Positions 5,842 to 6,283 of a stretch of DNA of 6,283 bases are shown here, one piece after another. This DNA comes from Actinomycetota bacterium (GTDB lineage: Bacteria > Actinomycetota > Thermoleophilia > Gaiellales > Gaiellaceae). Under the pieces are notes generated by a model. The model worked only from the letters and a program-made list of their open reading frames with translations, did not search any database and was not told the DNA's origin. Positions within the stretch are counted from its first letter, which is position 1; each line of letters starts with the position of its first letter. The stretch lies in the NCBI GenBank assembly GCA_013697465.1, contig JACCWU010000031.1:1-6283 (forward strand), in the 5' to 3' direction. The translations under genes and the position numbers were made by a program.

Positions 5842-5846
5842 TCGGC

Positions 5847-6146
5847 ATGGAGCGCGAGCAGTACGTCGTCTGGATCACGACCCGGAGGATCAAGCCGGGC
5901 TCGTACGAGGAGTTCCGGCGCGCCTGGCGTCCCAAGGAGTTTCCTGACGGGATGCTGCGCGCCTACGAGTGCTTCGCTGCGGAGACCGACGAGGTCGTCG
6001 GCATCTCGACGTGGGACTCGCTCGCTGCGCGCGAGCGCTACCGGCTCTCGGACGTCGAGGCCGAGCGGCGGCAGGCGATGGCGCCGTTCGTGGAGTCCGA
6101 GACGTCAGGCATCTACCTGGGACGCGAGCTCGAGATCCCGTCGTAG
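5847..6146 (+). CDS. Small antibiotic-biosynthesis-monooxygenase-like (dimeric alpha/beta barrel) protein
   Basis: This 99-residue cytoplasmic protein has no signal peptide. Its order of elements fits the ferredoxin-like half-barrel of ABM/Dabb-fold proteins: strand (YVVWITTRRIKPG, 6-18), helix (SYEEFRRAWRP, 19-29), strand (LRAYECFAAE, 37-46), strand (EVVGISTWDS, 49-58), helix (LAARERYRLSD and the following acidic/basic helix to about 79), and a final strand (SGIYLGRELEI, 87-97). Such proteins form dimers; some are cofactor-free monooxygenases or haem-degrading enzymes and many have no known activity. The W27 and F32 region and the 'GISTWDS' strand are family-like, but no catalytic residue can be assigned. 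The ATG is fixed by AAGGAGG 5 bases upstream. The gene is divergent from the DUF4331 gene, with 115 bases between the starts that contain repeats which could control both. It converges on a possible minus-strand gene ending at 6202. Confidence 0.72.
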   Translation: MEREQYVVWITTRRIKPGSYEEFRRAWRPKEFPDGMLRAYECFAAETDEVVGISTWDSLAARERYRLSDVEAERRQAMAPFVESETSGIYLGRELEIPS

Positions 6147-6201
6147 CAGCGCGCCCCTAGTGCGGCCTCTCGTAACGTTGCACCCGAAACGCGGTCATCG
6201 C

Positions 6202-6283
6202 TCAGGCGGCCAGGCTGATGGTGTCGAGGGTCTCGCGGTCAGCTCGCCGCCGGCGTCGCTGTTCGGCCTGCGCTCTGCGCTCG
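6202..6283 (-). CDS. Possible C-terminal end of an unidentified gene
   Basis: Twenty-six codons and a TGA stop (6204-6202) are open on the minus strand to the right edge of the window. The peptide has a very basic stretch (EQRRRRRADR) followed by ETLDTISLAA at its end. Most codons end in G or C, as in the real genes of the window, and the gene would converge with the ABM-like gene, 55 bases apart. No domain can be recognised from so short a tail; basic tails like this occur in many protein types, including transposases. The alternative is that this is non-coding high-GC sequence. Confidence 0.3.
   Translation of the reverse strand, partial: ERRAQAEQRRRRRADRETLDTISLAA

Noticed and set aside
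5732..5935. N-terminal extension of the DUF4331 frame up to 5935
   Set aside because: The strong AGGAG and the signal peptide both start at the ATG at 5731. The extension would cross the divergent promoter and the start of the ABM-like gene.
1..6283. tRNA, rRNA, CRISPR array, phage or complete insertion sequence
   Set aside because: No cloverleaf-like segments, no regularly spaced direct repeats, and no transposase or integrase catalytic motifs were seen on either strand.

Overview
The window is high-GC DNA (about two-thirds G+C by eye, strongly G/C-ending codons, several GTG starts) that reads like a chromosomal segment of an uncultured actinobacterium. The protein flavours, especially a DUF4331 protein and a 'fenitrothion hydrolase'-type membrane protein next to a cupredoxin-like lipoprotein, fit Thermoleophilia (Gaiellales/Solirubrobacterales) best. 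That placement is inference from recalled family distribution, not a search.

Layout, left to right. (1) At 1-216 (minus) is the N-terminal part of a secreted protein resembling penicillin acylases, cut by the window edge. (2) At 341-967 (plus), divergent from it, is a seven-helix membrane protein of unknown function. (3) At 942-1115 (minus) is a small single-helix membrane protein, tail-to-tail with (2). (4) At 1094-2455 (minus) is a large polytopic membrane protein of the type labelled fenitrothion hydrolase. (5) At 2452-2901 (minus) is a lipoprotein with a Thr/Glu linker and a cupredoxin-like domain; its stop overlaps the start of (4) as GTGA. (6) At 2962-4293 (minus) is an exported TPR protein. 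(7) At 4313-5731 (minus) is a secreted DUF4331 protein. (8) At 5847-6146 (plus), divergent from (7), is a small ABM-like alpha/beta-barrel protein. (9) At 6202-6283 (minus) is a possible C-terminal end of another gene. No stretch over 300 bases lacks a gene; the largest gaps are the two divergent promoter regions (217-340 and 5732-5846).

Transcription of the minus-strand block runs 5731 to 942. DUF4331 and TPR are 19 bases apart and probably co-transcribed. The lipoprotein follows after 60 bases and may have its own leaderless promoter, then drives the translationally coupled membrane protein and the small membrane protein. Every product in this block is predicted to be exported or membrane-embedded, so the block looks like a cell-envelope module. 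Its biochemical job cannot be read from the sequence.

The most notable signals are these: three GTG starts with a TANNNT -10-like box 7-10 bases upstream and no clear Shine-Dalgarno (leaderless transcripts); paired repeats in the 5732-5846 divergent promoter; the GTGA coupling of a cupredoxin-like lipoprotein to a His-bearing polytopic protein; and an unlisted small membrane ORF at the end of that operon. No RNA gene, CRISPR array, complete mobile element or phage gene was seen.
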